A stretch of DNA of 64,000 nucleotides from Hirundichthys speculiger (GCA_018398805.1 JAGFBZ010001902.1:124001-188000); one strand, 5' to 3'; positions 13,501 to 34,172 are shown, counted from the first letter of the stretch. The notes: generated by a model from the letters alone, not told the origin. Program-made: numbers and translations.

Positions 13501-16500
13501 GTTTTCTTTCAATAGTGGAGCCTGCTTTAGTCTTCTTCAGAGTAACCCATTGTTTCCAGAAGGTGATGGATGGCGTGATCAGGCAATGATGATCACGCCA
13601 TCACGAGTGATCATGATCATGAGTTCAGCTTCAATCTCTTTCCATGTTTTCTTGTTTTTGTTTTTCATCTATTTTCCACACCATCCTTCTGATCAACTTG
13701 AGGATCAGCATTGTGGGAGATTGGCTATGGTCCTTTATGCTTCTAAATGTTTGTGGCTGTTGTCATGGGAGCATGACACTATTTATAGATGGTCTTGCAA
13801 CATTTACCTTTAAAATTTTTATCTAATTTTCTTTCTGAGCGTCTCAGACATATTTCTCCTTTGCTTTCTCTGGTCCATGTCTCAGTAGTTCAAGTATGCC
13901 ATCTTCATTTAAAAGTACTGTGTACAATAAAATGCGCTGGTATATGTACCTGTAATCAACCCCAGCTCATCTCTATAAATGTGATATAAGAACCCATAAA
14001 CAATTAAAATAAATAGAATCAAAACATCTAGATAAAGAGAGAGGAAGATGGATGGATAGAGCCCCAATTCCAAAAAAGTTAGGATGCTTTGTAAAATGTG
14101 AATAAAAACAGACTGCAGTGATTTGGAAATCTCATAAACCCATATTTTATTTCCAATAGAACCATATCAGATGGTTGAAACCACGTCATAGAAAATATCA
14201 GCTCATTTTGGCTTCCAGTTCAATTTGAAAAATAAAATAAAAATTAATTTCCCCAAAGGGAAATTAAATTCTTGCAGTAACCGTCATGATTTAAGTCTCT
14301 TCAGTGCAACACAACTCAAAACAACTGGACAGCTGACTGGCTCCTTAAAAATGTTCCAAGGCCCACTTGACTATAATGATTTCAGCAAATCTATCCAGAC
14401 TATTTTAGAATAGAGAACAGTAAATCCTCTGTTTTGTTTTTTGTTTTTTCTTTGTTTGTTTTTGTAATTACTTACTGAGGAAGAATGAAGCCTAGTTTCA
14501 GTTTGTGTGGGTACCAGCAAATTTGTGCACATCTGTATGTGTATGTTATTAATAAATGTAAGCAGTGGTAAAACACAAGCAGAACATGGGTATGTGATTA
14601 CTATTTTTAAAGTGATGTGTGTTGACTTAAAAGTGGATAAAATGGGGAATGAAGGAAAAATAAACGTGAGAGTTTACCTCCAGATGTGTAGATGCGGCAG
14701 TAGAGGCTCCGTGGTCTGGTTCTGTGTGTCAGTTTGGCTTTTATTTGTTTACCTTATTTTCATACCTAATAGTGAATCTCTCATGGTGTACAAAGTTGTT
14801 AAAGCTTTTAAAAAAATAATTAATAAGATTACTTATTTAATCAATGCAATTTTTCTTGGTTGTGATTTTCTCTTTTCCAGGTGGAGGAAAGTGAAAACGA
14901 GTGGTCAGTCCCGCACTGCTTCACCATTTATTCTGCTCAGAGGACCATTGTAGTGGCTGCCAGGTGAGAGGACTTTATCCTCCAGTTTCTTATGAGATGC
15001 TTTTCCTTTTAAAACGTCTACAGAATTCGATCATTTTCACCATGCTAAATGTGAAAAATATATTTAGGAAACTGGACTGTGCTTTTACTTTTCTGCCTCA
15101 GCTTTGATGTAAACTACTAAAACACAAGAAATAAACACTATTTTCTCTGTGAAAATTGCTGGGTTTTTTTTTTCTTTGTTTGTTTGTTTTTTTTTAATAC
15201 CTGACAGGAAATTTTGTTTTCAAGGTTCAAAACAAGATTTGAAACCAGTTTAGAAAAAAAAAAGCTGAATTTTTGTCTTTATTTCCATTTTACACTGCAT
15301 CTCAACTTTTTTTACACACAGTAGCAGAAAGCGTAACCTGAACGACACTGTTATAACTTTATACCAAAACTGAATGTGCTTTTTGTATCTTGTGCTTTGA
15401 AATTTCAGCTCTAAAGTGGAGATGGGGAAGTGGATTGAAGATCTGAATATGGCCATTGACTTGGCCAAGAATTCTCAAGAGAAATCCAGCATTTTCCTCG
15501 ATACTGGCCTCGGTGATCATTCCAACCGTAAGAGCCTTCCCCTCGCCTCAGTAACTACACAACCGTTGACTGAAATGTCTGCTTTTTCCAGTTAATTTAT
15601 ATTTTCTTTGTATGAGGAAGATTCATTGCGACATGAGCAACCCAAATGTACAGTTAATCCCTCTCCTCCACTAAACTTCCCGCCTCCCCCCTTCCCTCCT
15701 TCCTTAGGGTCATCCGATGAGGTTTCTCTGGAGCAGGAGTCAGAGGATGACATGAACTCCTCTCGCACTTCACTGGACAAGCAGACGCATCATCGTGCCA
15801 ACACAACAATGCATGTGTGCTGGCACCGCAACACCAGCGTGTCTATGTCTGATCACAGCCTGGCTGTGGAGGTACTCCTCCTCCGCCCCCAGAGACATTC
15901 ACACATGTGCATCCAAACACACTAATCACACGTGAAAAAGCATGAGCGTTAAACGATTCACAAACACACGAAAGCCATTCTTCACCACTGCGTCCGTTGA
16001 AAGGAGAGGAAAACATCTGTGCTCAGCCTGGATCTGCAGATCACCTCCTCTAGATCCTTTCTTTCCCTTTAATGCTCCTTTCTTTCCTGTGTTTCTACTG
16101 TCTTTGATTTTACTGCAGAGCAAAGCCCTTACGTTTACTGTTACCCTTACTGTTTCTCTCTGTAATGTGCATGCGAGAAAATGTTCTCCATCACTGACAT
16201 TTTCACTCTACAGCCCTGGAGGAGTTCTCTGTCACTTTTCTTTGTCTTTCCTTCTTTTCTAAACTAACTTGCTAACACGTTTTCTGCACCCTTTCTTCTC
16301 TTTCTCTTCTCTTCTCTTCACCCTCTCAGTCTTTGGCTCTCCTGCCGTCTCACCGGAGCTTCCTCCTCGTTATCTCCTCGGTCAGGGACAGAGACCCAAC
16401 ACCATCACGCATGTTTGCTGGTACCGAAACCAGAACCTCTCTCTCACTGACTACCTACGCATGAACCAGGTACTAGAGATGGACTGTCATCGAGCACTCA

Positions 16501-18653
16501 ACAGGTAGAACGGAGCTGGTGACATCCCAGCTGTGTAATAAATAACAACAGAAGGCTATGATGTGAAAATGATTAACTATCCATTCATCTGACGAGGTAC
16601 TGAAATTGAGATGATGGATACACTATATGCTGATTTTAAATTTAATGCCATAAGAATTCACAAACATTGTTGCATCAACTGGACAACCAGTAAGAGCTTC
16701 CCTGAGAAGCTGAACCTTTGAGAAAGAAGGATTTAATAATTTACTGCACTGGCAGCACTTTTGACTGTTGGCTTGTGGAAGATGTTTTTTTTCTCTTTTT
16801 TTTTTTTTTTTGTACAAATACCTTTTTCTTTTTTAAAGTGTAGGACTTTCTAGATGGCTTTGAGTAAGAAACCAGTGGCTGCACCAGGATGAGATGCTCT
16901 GTCCTCCGGGACAAAGAGGACAGTAACTGTTGCAACTGTTCAAAGCTTTGTGGTAAAAACAAACTGCCATAGAGACATTTTTCTAGAAATCTTAAATTGA
17001 TTATTTAAGAAGGGGAAAAAAAAACATGATCTTTATCAACTGAAACAGCGTAGCTCAGTAGCAAAAATGGTTTGGAGAACTTTTCACTTCTAAAACTACC
17101 ACAGCTTGTTTTCTCAGTGTTGTTCATAGATGTGATCAGACACAGTGGTCAACATGCCCCTGCCCCAGTTGGTTCTTTTTTCCTTCAAGATGGCATCGAA
17201 ATCAAAGTTGGCACATATTGTTTTTTCATTTAAGCATATTTTCCTCATTAAACATAACAATGATTCGCGACTCATTTAAACTTTGTGTCCCAACTTTTTT
17301 GGGAGATGTCTGTGATAACAGCCAAGCACATGTTAAAATTCCCTCAGAAACAATCAGTTACTGTTTATTTGTTCATGCGTTGATCGTATTACAGTGTTTC
17401 CTCTGTATGCTCCAAGAGATGCATACAAATTAACTATCTAAAGAAACAAAGAGGGAGAAACACAAACCCACCATAGACCACCAAATATGATCTCAATTTA
17501 TTTTTTTATGTAGTTTTTTTTTTTTTTTAATCCATGAGTAACAAAAAAAATTAATAGAATTTAAGGATAAGATGGCAACATTAGAAACGATTAAAATAAG
17601 AACAAATTAACTCATTCTCGAGAGCAAAATCAACCTTATGTCATCATCCTCAGAGAATATTCACAAATATTCACAAATTCTCAGGAGATGCATTTCCAGT
17701 GTCGTCATGGAAAATATCAAAGTGCAAAATAATGAGAGAAACATTGTGTAAATTTCACCTATTAAACAGAAAATCCATGTTTTTTTTTTCTTAAAAAACT
17801 TGGTTGAGCAGGTTTAAAATGTGGCAATAAAGACTGAGATTAGCCAGCACCTATTTAAACTGAAATGTAGCCATGCATCACTCATAAAAGCACTCCTGCA
17901 AGTAGAGTCTGCAGACTTTTTTTTCTCCATATGTTTTCACTTTATTTTCAATACTTACTACACTAATGTGCATGAGACAAACCAAACAACTCCATAACAC
18001 TCGTACAGACGGCGTGCATCAACACTTGACACTTGAATAATGCGTGTTCCAGTAAGAGTTCCAGTCCAGCGATCAGTGAATAAAGCCGGTGCTCTGTTCT
18101 GGTTCCACCTCTGCAGAACCAACTGTCCGGTTACCTCCTGAGGAAGTTCAAGAACAGCAACGGCTGGCAGAAACTCTGGGTGGTTTTCACCAACTTCTGC
18201 TTGTTCTTCTACAAGACCCACCAGGTAAGACCTCAGATCGGTGTTGATCCTTGCTGCACGAATGTAAATCTGAGGGAGAACGCATAGCTGAGGGTGAGCG
18301 TTTGTGTGGCTTGCAGGACGACTTCCCGCTGGCCAGTCTACCGCTGCTGGGCTACACGGTCAGCACCCCCGAGGAGTCGGACAGCATTCACAAGGAGTAC
18401 GTCTTCAAACTGCAGTTCAAGTCTCACGTTTACTTTTTCAGAGCGGAGAGCGAATACACCTTTGAAAGGTTTGTATGTTTTTGATTTATTTTGCATTCGC
18501 GCCAACATCCTCATAAGCGTGGAACAGATTAGACGAACCTGTGTCGGCTGTCTCCACAGATGGATGGAGGTGATCAAGAGTGCGGCGAGCACGACGGGCC
18601 GGATGAGCCTGCTCGGACCTAAAGGTGGTCCCGTGGAGATCAATGGAAACTGA
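1230..18653 (+). CDS. farp2: FERM, ARH/RhoGEF and pleckstrin domain protein 2 (3' part of gene)
   Basis: Rho-family guanine nucleotide exchange factor acting at the plasma membrane and cytoskeleton (known from FARP2 work on Rac/Cdc42 signalling in neurites and osteoclasts). Exons seen: 1230-1377, 1477-1572, 1677-1840, 1977-2045, 2896-2953, 3147-3411, 8114-8298, 8536-8625, 9287-9420, 9509-9590, 9674-9911, 11862-11991, 12082-12150, 12245-12334, 14881-14963, 15409-15527, 15708-15871 or 16330-16469, 18117-18224, 18317-18468, 18560-18653. All junctions are GT-AG and phases agree except across 11862-11991. Order: end of FERM, FERM-adjacent region, Ser/Pro linker, DH, PH1, linker, PH2. The first exon starts mid-codon, so the start codon and earlier FERM exons lie left of the window. 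FARP2 rather than FARP1 is favoured by PH1 wording ([24 protein letters not shown]) and by bok, atg4b and dtymk downstream. Confidence 0.95.
2318..2678. mobile_element. Tc1/mariner-type MITE in a farp2 intron
   Basis: A 361-bp element with near-perfect inverted ends: left TACAGTCATGGAAAAAATTA and the complement of the right end agree over about 30 bases except one extra A. It is flanked by TA on both sides (2316-2317 and 2679-2680), the target duplication of Tc1/mariner elements. No transposase frame is visible inside, so it is non-autonomous. It lies between the exon ending at 2045 and the one starting at 2896. Confidence 0.85.
3147..4331 (+). CDS. farp2: farp2 linker exon with two alternative ends
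   Basis: The exon starts after ccccag and reads [20 protein letters not shown], matching the start of the Ser/Pro linker of FARP2. It contains a short CAG run coding six glutamines. If it ends at 3411 (CAAG|gtgcct) it leaves phase 1 and joins 8114 in frame, giving the full GEF. If it is read through, the frame stays open for about 306 more codons to a TAA at 4329-4331. The extra part is rich in Ser, Asp, Glu and Gly and holds [17 protein letters not shown] and two similar stretches (SETSSLVN then [14 protein letters not shown] then RSESSS). A donor-like gtaagc at 4328 ends in phase 2 and does not join 8114 in frame. The long form is inferred to be a FERM-only isoform; transcript data were not available. 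Confidence 0.8.
   Translation, partial: HLSFNDSLRAPGSPSSATVSFSPAHMSNILLRTDLQLQPQPLSTLSQSPAPLQQQQQQLQSILQSTRPPSPPKEESVKTASPSHYSFQGASSNQAAVHCSPLFVCVESGTSQSQPSKNGNEDKERGGRRGTGCSVGGAGGKIKGALTPEAFEAELMRTKQSSMFSLSTSPLQVTEEFIDDDPTQISFYGGGAEAYSYGLDDKVSQFDFVEESDLNKNKIFGLGIEDLNGNSNAFQDSIVGHSETSSLVNNRSECSSLDNLGLSSAGESMSVGYGGPDSSSLRLPGSDIQSEASSMVNFPACSVRSESSSAVQFSDLIEQLEQLSYPPTATEGSGNGSSDSDSDWGSDSALPPEQNLFYSNPLTGSSGIEGFLLQCHNLQALALTDPSGSPHIKM
4332..6765 (+). other. farp2: candidate 3' UTR of the FERM-only farp2 isoform
   Basis: About 2.4 kb of AT-rich DNA after the TAA at 4331, without convincing coding frames. It has several T-runs and ends with an AATAAA at 6741-6746. This is inferred to be the 3' UTR of the long-exon isoform; in the full-length transcript it would be intron. 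The rest of this intron (6766-8113) holds a GC-richer patch at about 7200-7400 with a GAGCGAGCGAGC run, and no recognised gene. Confidence 0.5.
6741..6746 (+). terminator. AATAAA poly(A) signal, intronic
   Basis: Consensus hexamer in the sense orientation, 2.4 kb after the stop codon of the extended 3147 exon and 1.37 kb before the next farp2 exon. It is a good candidate for the end of the FERM-only transcript. Confidence 0.5.
8114..9911 (+). CDS. farp2: farp2 linker and DH (RhoGEF) domain exons
   Basis: 8114-8298 codes a Ser/Pro linker ([22 protein letters not shown]) ending in an acidic run. 8536-8625 starts the DH domain ([20 protein letters not shown]). 9287-9420 reads [20 protein letters not shown], 9509-9590 reads [20 protein letters not shown], and 9674-9911 contains [20 protein letters not shown], the long conserved DH helix. 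DH domains catalyse GDP/GTP exchange on Rho GTPases. Phases are 1 to 0, 0 to 0, 0 to 2, 2 to 0 and 0 to 1. The DH domain finishes in the exon at 11862. Confidence 0.95.
9151..9184 (+). repeat. short direct duplication
   Basis: A 15-bp unit, tctctatatagtgct, occurs twice in tandem in the farp2 intron before the exon at 9287. Confidence 0.7.
10029..10110 (+). repeat. (ATT)n microsatellite
   Basis: Long imperfect run of ATT/TTA triplets in the farp2 intron after 9911, followed by AT-rich sequence and a T-run. Confidence 0.9.
10330..10620 (+). repeat. 3' tail of a non-LTR retrotransposon
   Basis: The block ends with taaagcactttgtgttgcc, then a gcgctgtataaataaa motif and a short tandem GATTT tail. 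This arrangement is typical of LINE 3' ends in fish genomes. Only the tail is present; the family was not determined. Confidence 0.6.
10834..11313. mobile_element. hAT-type MITE with 8-bp target duplication
   Basis: A 480-bp element starting TAGGGCTGTCAA and ending in its complement, TTGACAGCCCTA. It is flanked by identical octamers TTACTATT at 10826-10833 and 11314-11321, as expected of hAT transposition. Both ends carry variants of ATTAATCGC/GCGTTAAC words. There is no transposase inside. It sits in the farp2 intron between 9911 and 11862. Confidence 0.92.
11862..11991 (+). CDS. farp2: farp2 last DH exon, frameshifted in this sequence
   Basis: The exon should complete the DH domain. Joined to the previous exon it reads [13 protein letters not shown], then runs into a TAA. 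From 11905 the conserved continuation [20 protein letters not shown] is clear, but in another frame. The exon is 130 nt, where 131 would restore phase 0 for the next exon. Family alignment expects two residues between QL and SLIRLEN, and only five bases (11900-11904) are present. Splice sites look normal on both sides, so a one-base deletion is the simplest reading. It could be an assembly error or a real allele. Confidence 0.9.
12082..15527 (+). CDS. farp2: farp2 first PH domain exons
   Basis: 12082-12150 reads [18 protein letters not shown] and FFL; 12245-12334 reads [18 protein letters not shown] then [11 protein letters not shown]; 14881-14963 reads [18 protein letters not shown]; 15409-15527 reads [20 protein letters not shown], the C-terminal PH helix, and then a short linker. 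In FARP proteins PH1 packs against DH and contributes to autoinhibition. The donor of 12082-12150 is gttggt, weaker than the others. Joining 12334 directly to 14881 gives the family-typical [11 protein letters not shown]. The optional 21-nt exon at 12535 would insert seven residues here. Confidence 0.93.
12535..12555 (+). CDS. farp2: candidate in-frame microexon of farp2 PH1
   Basis: A 21-nt segment coding LIVLDAP lies between ggctgcag and gtaagt. It is phase 0 on both sides, so it can be included between 12334 and 14881 without changing frame. A TGC lies right at the acceptor, as is common upstream of SRRM4-dependent neuronal microexons. Mammalian FARP1 and FARP2, as I know them, have no residues here. 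Inclusion is an inference. Confidence 0.45.
12900..13880 (-). pseudogene. decayed Tc1-like transposase
   Basis: On the minus strand, 12938-13144 codes [14 protein letters not shown] and [12 protein letters not shown], matching the end of Tc1 DDE transposases (NPIE...W, then LE.FC.EEWA.I). Upstream in the same sense, around 13290, tatgttttggggctgctt corresponds to the FWG motif. The frame is broken many times. It lies in the intron between 12555 and 14881. Confidence 0.65.
14068..14180. repeat. terminal fragment of a fish DNA transposon or MITE
   Basis: Begins gccccaattccaaaaaagtt and continues with an ATAAAAACAGA..TGCAGTGATTTGGAAAT block that I recognise as a widespread fish repeat. A complementary-looking end (gtcccaacttttttgggag) lies at 17288-17306, but coding exons lie between the two, so they are probably separate fragments. 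Confidence 0.5.
15708..15871 (+). CDS. farp2: farp2 alternative exon A (inter-PH linker)
   Basis: Enters in phase 1 and leaves in phase 0 (164 nt). It codes [18 protein letters not shown] and then [19 protein letters not shown], the linker between PH1 and PH2 in FARP1 and FARP2. This is the form matching mammalian proteins. The donor is GAG|gtactc. A second exon with the same phases and a related end follows at 16330. Confidence 0.93.
16330..16469 (+). CDS. farp2: farp2 alternative exon B (inter-PH linker)
   Basis: Starts after cctctcag and ends at CAG|gtacta; 140 nt, phase 1 in and phase 0 out, exactly like exon A. It codes [19 protein letters not shown] and then [18 protein letters not shown], sharing N-T, HVCW, RN and a following acidic position with exon A. 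It joins cleanly to 18117. Including both exons or neither would shift the frame, so they must be mutually exclusive. It lacks the acidic stretch of exon A. Known human sequences, as I recall them, match exon A. Confidence 0.8.
16470..18116 (+). other. farp2 intron, no gene seen
   Basis: AT-rich intron with T-runs near 16795 and 17515, the repeat end noted at about 17288-17306, and no recognisable coding frames. Confidence 0.6.
18117..18653 (+). CDS. farp2: farp2 second PH domain and C-terminus
   Basis: 18117-18224 reads [18 protein letters not shown] then [17 protein letters not shown]; 18317-18468 reads [16 protein letters not shown] and ends [11 protein letters not shown]; 18560-18653 reads [14 protein letters not shown] and ends at TGA 18651-18653 after VEINGN. 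This is the complete PH2 with its closing W-containing helix. The tail after PH2 is short and differs from mammalian FARP2. Confidence 0.95.
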
Positions 18654-20035
18654 GTGTGGTTGTGCACCTGGAGGCTGGGCCTCTGGGATATCAGTGTCAT
18701 TTCTAATCGAAGCAAATATGTGGATGAAAGCGATTTAAGACTGAATGATACTGCCAGATTAAGTGCTAATATTTCTCTGCTTCATTATGTTGGTTTGTGC
18801 ATTTTTTTTTTTCAATAGTGATTTATAAATAACATTTGTTTCCATATAAGGGATATAATGAAAGGGAGACGTGTATTTTACGATCAGCTTTGTAATTTGC
18901 CGTTTGTGTGTGTTGTGCTTTTTTTTTTTTTTAATATTTTAAATATTTACATGTGTAGAGCCAGTTTGGTTGTTCACATAGACTGATTGGTAAACAGTTT
19001 AATGTACCAACAACACAAAGGGCTTAAATTCTGACTTTTTGAAGGACTTTTTCTCGACCACATCATGGCAGAAGCTTTATTTGGTACAGAACTGTACATG
19101 ACTGACTGGAATACAGGGGAAATACAGCATGTGGGATGTGAAGGTACAACTAGAATGTTGCACAGTTATTATTTGAGGAACTTGGGAGAGTTTTTGTGTT
19201 CGCAGTGGAGGCAAACAGGAAGTTAATGAGATGTTGAGCTGCATCAAGGACGAGAAGTTGGGACGTTCTTGTGAAATTTGTGCTGCTGCTTTGAAAAGGG
19301 ATTCATTTTCAGCCGTTTAAACTGCTGGTATAAGCGGGATTTATTTCTAAAACTGAGATGTCAGTCCAGTTTGGAGCCTGCTAATGGAAAAATGAAACCA
19401 GTGGAGCTGTTCTGCTTAGAGATCAATTAGTAGGCAGCATCGTGGCCAGTTTAGAGCTTCTGTGCTTCCTTATCTAGTATAAAATGTATCCTGTTTTATT
19501 TTACATTGGGATAACAACTTGAGGACGTACTTTGCAGTGGTTACTCTGTTGTGCACAAGTGTCACAGTGCATCTTAAAACAAAACTTAAGAACATATTTT
19601 GAAGTACTTGGTGACGTCTTCAAGTGTCAAACTACTTAAAAAAAAAATAAACAAGGGAGCTGGCTTAGTGAAGGTACAGATTGCAGTTGATTTAACGCGC
19701 TACATTAAGTCATGGTATTATTTGGAATATATTTTTTCAATGAAGACTGAAATCTATGTTCTCTGTGTGAGTATGTTTGCGTACGTGTAGAGACTGCAGT
19801 CATACCTGCAGCTCCGCCGCCTCTGGAACTTGAAGCAAAAGTGATGATGGAGGCCATCTCCAAACCATTAGACCTTCTTCGTGTAAGAAACTGACTGTTG
19901 CACAGTTAAAATCCAGCATGTTACTCCTATTTATTGTACAGATTTGTCTTCAGGGCCTGTGCTCCTGAATGCCCTCATGTAGACTTCATGTTATTCCATT
20001 GAAAACCTAACAAATAAACCAAATTTGAATCGTTT
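18654..20035 (+). other. farp2: farp2 3' UTR
   Basis: About 1.4 kb after the stop codon with no coding frames, ending near an AATAAA at 20013-20018. No repeat family recognised. Confidence 0.7.
20013..20018 (+). terminator. farp2: AATAAA poly(A) signal of farp2
   Basis: Consensus hexamer within aacaaataaacc, about 1.36 kb after the stop codon and before the bok promoter. No rival signal of this quality lies closer to the intergenic DNA. Confidence 0.65.
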
Positions 20036-20589
20036 GGTGGTTTTATTCATGTAGTACTACTTTTGGTTATTTTATGATACGTATACCTTATGATACTGTC
20101 TAAATGTAGAAAATGTCTCATTTTGTCTATGATAATTATTCTTCAGGAATGTGGGAGCTTAGCTAATGAAGCTCTACGTGTCCGGCCACGAATCCCCAGA
20201 ACAAGAAATAACACACAAATTATTTTCTTCTGTTTGGAAATGATTGCGTCATCGCTGATAGGAAATGATTGCGTCATTCACAGGGTTTCACAACTGGTTT
20301 TGTGAGCAAAGCTACACGCTGCAGTCCCATCTGTGTCTGCACGCTTTAGAGACATGCAATAAGAAAACATCTGCACCAAAATAGTTTTTGTTGAATGATG
20401 AATGTATCCGTTTCTTAGTTGAATTCAGCACATACATGAAGATGACTGGAATCAGTAAGGTCGCAGAGGTAAGATTAAATATGCAATACAACAAAGAGTT
20501 TTGCTGAAGTCTGTGGGACCAGAGCCAAAGTAAATGATATCTCAGTAGATATCTGTGGAAATGTAGTGTAGCAGGTACCACGCTGCAAA

Positions 20590-20870
20590 GTTGAACAGCA
20601 ATGTACGTGCATAGTGCCTTTCTAGTCCAGAAATAACTGAAGACACTTTTACAACGCAAAGCAGCTTTCTGTCACTGCCACACACACACACATTTATTGA
20701 ATTGATTTATACTTGACCTGGATTATTCCTATAATTACTCCTATAAATTAAATGATATTATGGTTAATGCACGTGTAGTCTAGGTGGGATTAGGTTTTAC
20801 CAGTCAGCCTAAGCAGGCATGTTTTTGGATGGAGGGAGAACATGCAAACTCCAGAAAGTAGCTTTTTATT
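20590..20870. repeat. degenerate dispersed repeat fragments
   Basis: Contains gtgcctttctagtccag, a (CA)n run, and catgtttttggatggaggga then gaacatgcaaactcc. These words recur better preserved at 34578-34862 and 42820-42880, marking it as decayed interspersed repeat. Confidence 0.5.
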
Positions 20871-21544
20871 GAGTCCTACAGGGGGACTGCCAATACAAAT
20901 TAGCTTTCTGGCTATAATTGGGTATATTTACATTTTGAATGTTCATTAATATACAATGTCCCTCTACACTAAATAAATAACAAGTAAAATAAATAAAAGG
21001 CCCAACTGAGCTTTCTAGCTGTGAGGTATCAGTGCTATCCTCTGCACTGCTGCGCATGTAGAGGAGTTGATAGATGTCATTACATATAATATACTGTATA
21101 CATAATGTATAAACAAAATAACTGCGTATTTTCTAAAAACAACTCTCCTTTTTAGTCAGTCTGGGTGGTTGCACTTTGTTTTAGTTTGAAAATCAGATGT
21201 CCTGTGATTCATAAACAAAGCAGGGCATTCCTCAGGCATGCCTAAACAGCAGTACGGGTGGGTGTGGTGGCTTTCCCTGACATGCCAGTATCACCCGTCT
21301 GCCAGCGAGATCTGTTGAAATGGTTTTTCTGTTTGAAAGTGGAGGGTGTGGATAAACTGACGTAAGTCTCTATGACTTCAGAACAGCATAGCTACACAGA
21401 ATCCCCCCCATCAGCTGGGCCTTTATGTCGCTCAAATACAAGTGTTAATAAATTCAAACTTAAAGAAGACATGTTTGCTTTCTGATCTTCCTCGTGAAAT
21501 ACAGTGTAAACTTGATTAACTTTAGGTAACTAAACCCCCTAACT

Positions 21545-21998
21545 CAGTGGTTCTCACCTGAGAAACTGTTCAGCTCTCTGAGTTTCTTCATGATGACCAG
21601 TTTTAAAATATAGCCATATACGCCTTCTCAATTAGCTTTGAACACACACAGATGTTTATTCCTTATTGTGGTTATTTATTATTACCTTAATTGTTACTTT
21701 ACTGAATCAGACATTTACAACTCTGTCCAACAATTCTCACATTCTCATACAGAGCAAAATAAACACACAAAAGATGTTACATCTGCACTGCAACTGAATA
21801 TGTAACTAATATTTTTTATAAGACAATTTTAATTATCTAAAGCTACACATTTCGTTTGAAACATATTTATAATGCATTGTATGTTTCCGATTTTTTTTTT
21901 TAAGTGAAAATGTGGAAAGTCATGACGTTCCCCCGCGTACCACCAGAGAGCGCTTGTGTACCACTGGTGGTACGTGTACCACAGTTTGCGCACCACTG
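21545..21998. mobile_element. hAT-type MITE with perfect 8-bp target duplication
   Basis: Starts CAGTGGTTCTCA and ends GCGCACCACTG, an inverted end. It is flanked by identical octamers CCCTAACT at 21537-21544 and 21999-22006. Near the right end there is an extra GTACCAC/GTGGTAC palindromic region. No transposase frame. It lies between farp2 and bok, where human has STK25. Confidence 0.9.
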
Positions 21999-23070
21999 CC
22001 CTAACTTATAAAACAAACAGTTATTAGAAGACAGTTTAACATTAATACCTTGATAAGCGCATAAAGCATATCGCTTATCATGGCTGACTCCTAAAAGTGC
22101 ATTACTGCGTCACATGTGTTGAACTATTACTGACCTACTTCATTTATGATGTATTCTAAGGAAGCAAAGGTCATGTGACTGAAATTATTTGACCCTATTT
22201 AACCCAGCCAGACTGTGTAGGCAAATTTACCCACAAACCCCAACACTTTGACTCTTACCCACCTGAGAAAATACTCTACCAAAAGCTGAGAAAACGATAT
22301 TGATGTATCAACAAACCGAACTCTGAGGACGGAGTCAGCCTGAGCACAATACTGGAAACGGGAACGAATGGATAAATCCAACAAATTATGTTGGATAATT
22401 ATATTGCATATTGTCTTATCTGCCGACTGTTGTTCCTCTTCAGTTGAAAGGAAGGTACACTAATATGATTTTGACTCATTTACCAGCAGCGTTTGTTTGA
22501 ACGAACACTGTGATTGTGACTGTAGGCTATTAGTTTGAGAAACAACTGTAATATTTAATGAACTTAAAACCTTTAGAAATCTGGACGAATGTACCTCCAT
22601 CTATTTTTCCAGGATAAGTCCTTTGTTCCGTGACATGTGAGGGCTGTGTTTGTGTTGGGACGCCTGCCTACACAGGTGTGATCACAGGTGTGATCACATG
22701 GAAATGCCACCAGGTTGCCCTCTTTTATCAGTGGAACCCCTTGATTGTTTTTCCAGGGAATTAAAACAGATCACATCATTTATCACTTCTGATAAATGAT
22801 AGGAACAGCCACCTCAAGTCCTCCTAAAGTTCAGGAAATCAGAAAGAAATTCACAGGAAACACCTGAAATATTCCAAGGTATTCTGCCAACTTCATTTAG
22901 TTTCGTTTGCTTTTTTTTTTTATTTTTTTATCTCGAATTGAGAAACTGTAGGTGTGTGAAATTTCTTGATATGTGTTTTGCTGCAGGCACACCTATCAGT
23001 GAACAGTTATTGATCGACAGCTGAGACGTTTGCGGCGCGTGCGTGTGTTGCGCGTGGTGGGACGGAGGCG

Positions 23071-23082
23071 GGGGGGCGGGGC
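23071..23082 (+). promoter_or_regulatory. bok: GC box in the bok promoter
   Basis: ggggggcggggc, an Sp1-type GC box, within a CpG-rich stretch (about 23030-23110) a few hundred bases before the first donor of bok. It is the only strong GC box in this intergenic segment. Confidence 0.55.
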
Positions 23083-23109
23083 TTACATTGTTGCCGCTTA
23101 TCTCCGCCT

Positions 23110-23325
23110 CTGGGCTCCACAATAACTGCCCATAGAAGGAAGGTCTGTCAGGCTGCAACACTGGAGAGCATTTATGTGCTCTGGCTGGCCCTAAATCTTC
23201 AGATATAAGTTTTAAAGAAAGAGAATAAGCAGTAATTAAAACCTATTTTGTTCTCGGTAACAAGATAACGCTCATTCTTCTCAGGATGATTATTATCGTT
23301 GTGGTTTAGTCCATCAGCATTCCAG
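23110..23325 (+). other. bok: probable 5' non-coding exon of bok
   Basis: Ends in a strong donor, TTCCAG|gtaagt, at 23325. The next acceptor, gtgcag at 23513, precedes the start-codon exon. The transcription start is not known, so the left limit is an estimate. Confidence 0.5.
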
Positions 23326-23603
23326 GTAAGTGCATCCTGATTTAGGTTAATTTTCCATAAATGTATCTTAAAGACACCTCTATGACGTCATGCAGATCTT
23401 TACCACAACACTTACAATGTTTTCTCGCGCTCCGGTCTTTGTACCTCCTTACGGAACTTTAACCCACGTTATCAAAAGACATGTACGACGTAATCCGTGC
23501 GTTTTGTCGTGCAGGATATCCCGGCAGCCCTCCATCCAGCAGGAGCAGGAGCGGCGGGGCGCTGCGCTGCGCCCTCCCCGGGGGGAGAGGGGCCCAGACG
23601 GGC

Positions 23604-34172
<10,569 letters not shown>

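Noticed and set aside
14068..17306. A single transposon bounded by ccccaattccaaaaaagtt and aacttttttgggag
   Set aside because: The ends look complementary, but five conserved farp2 exons lie between them, so they are taken as separate fragments.
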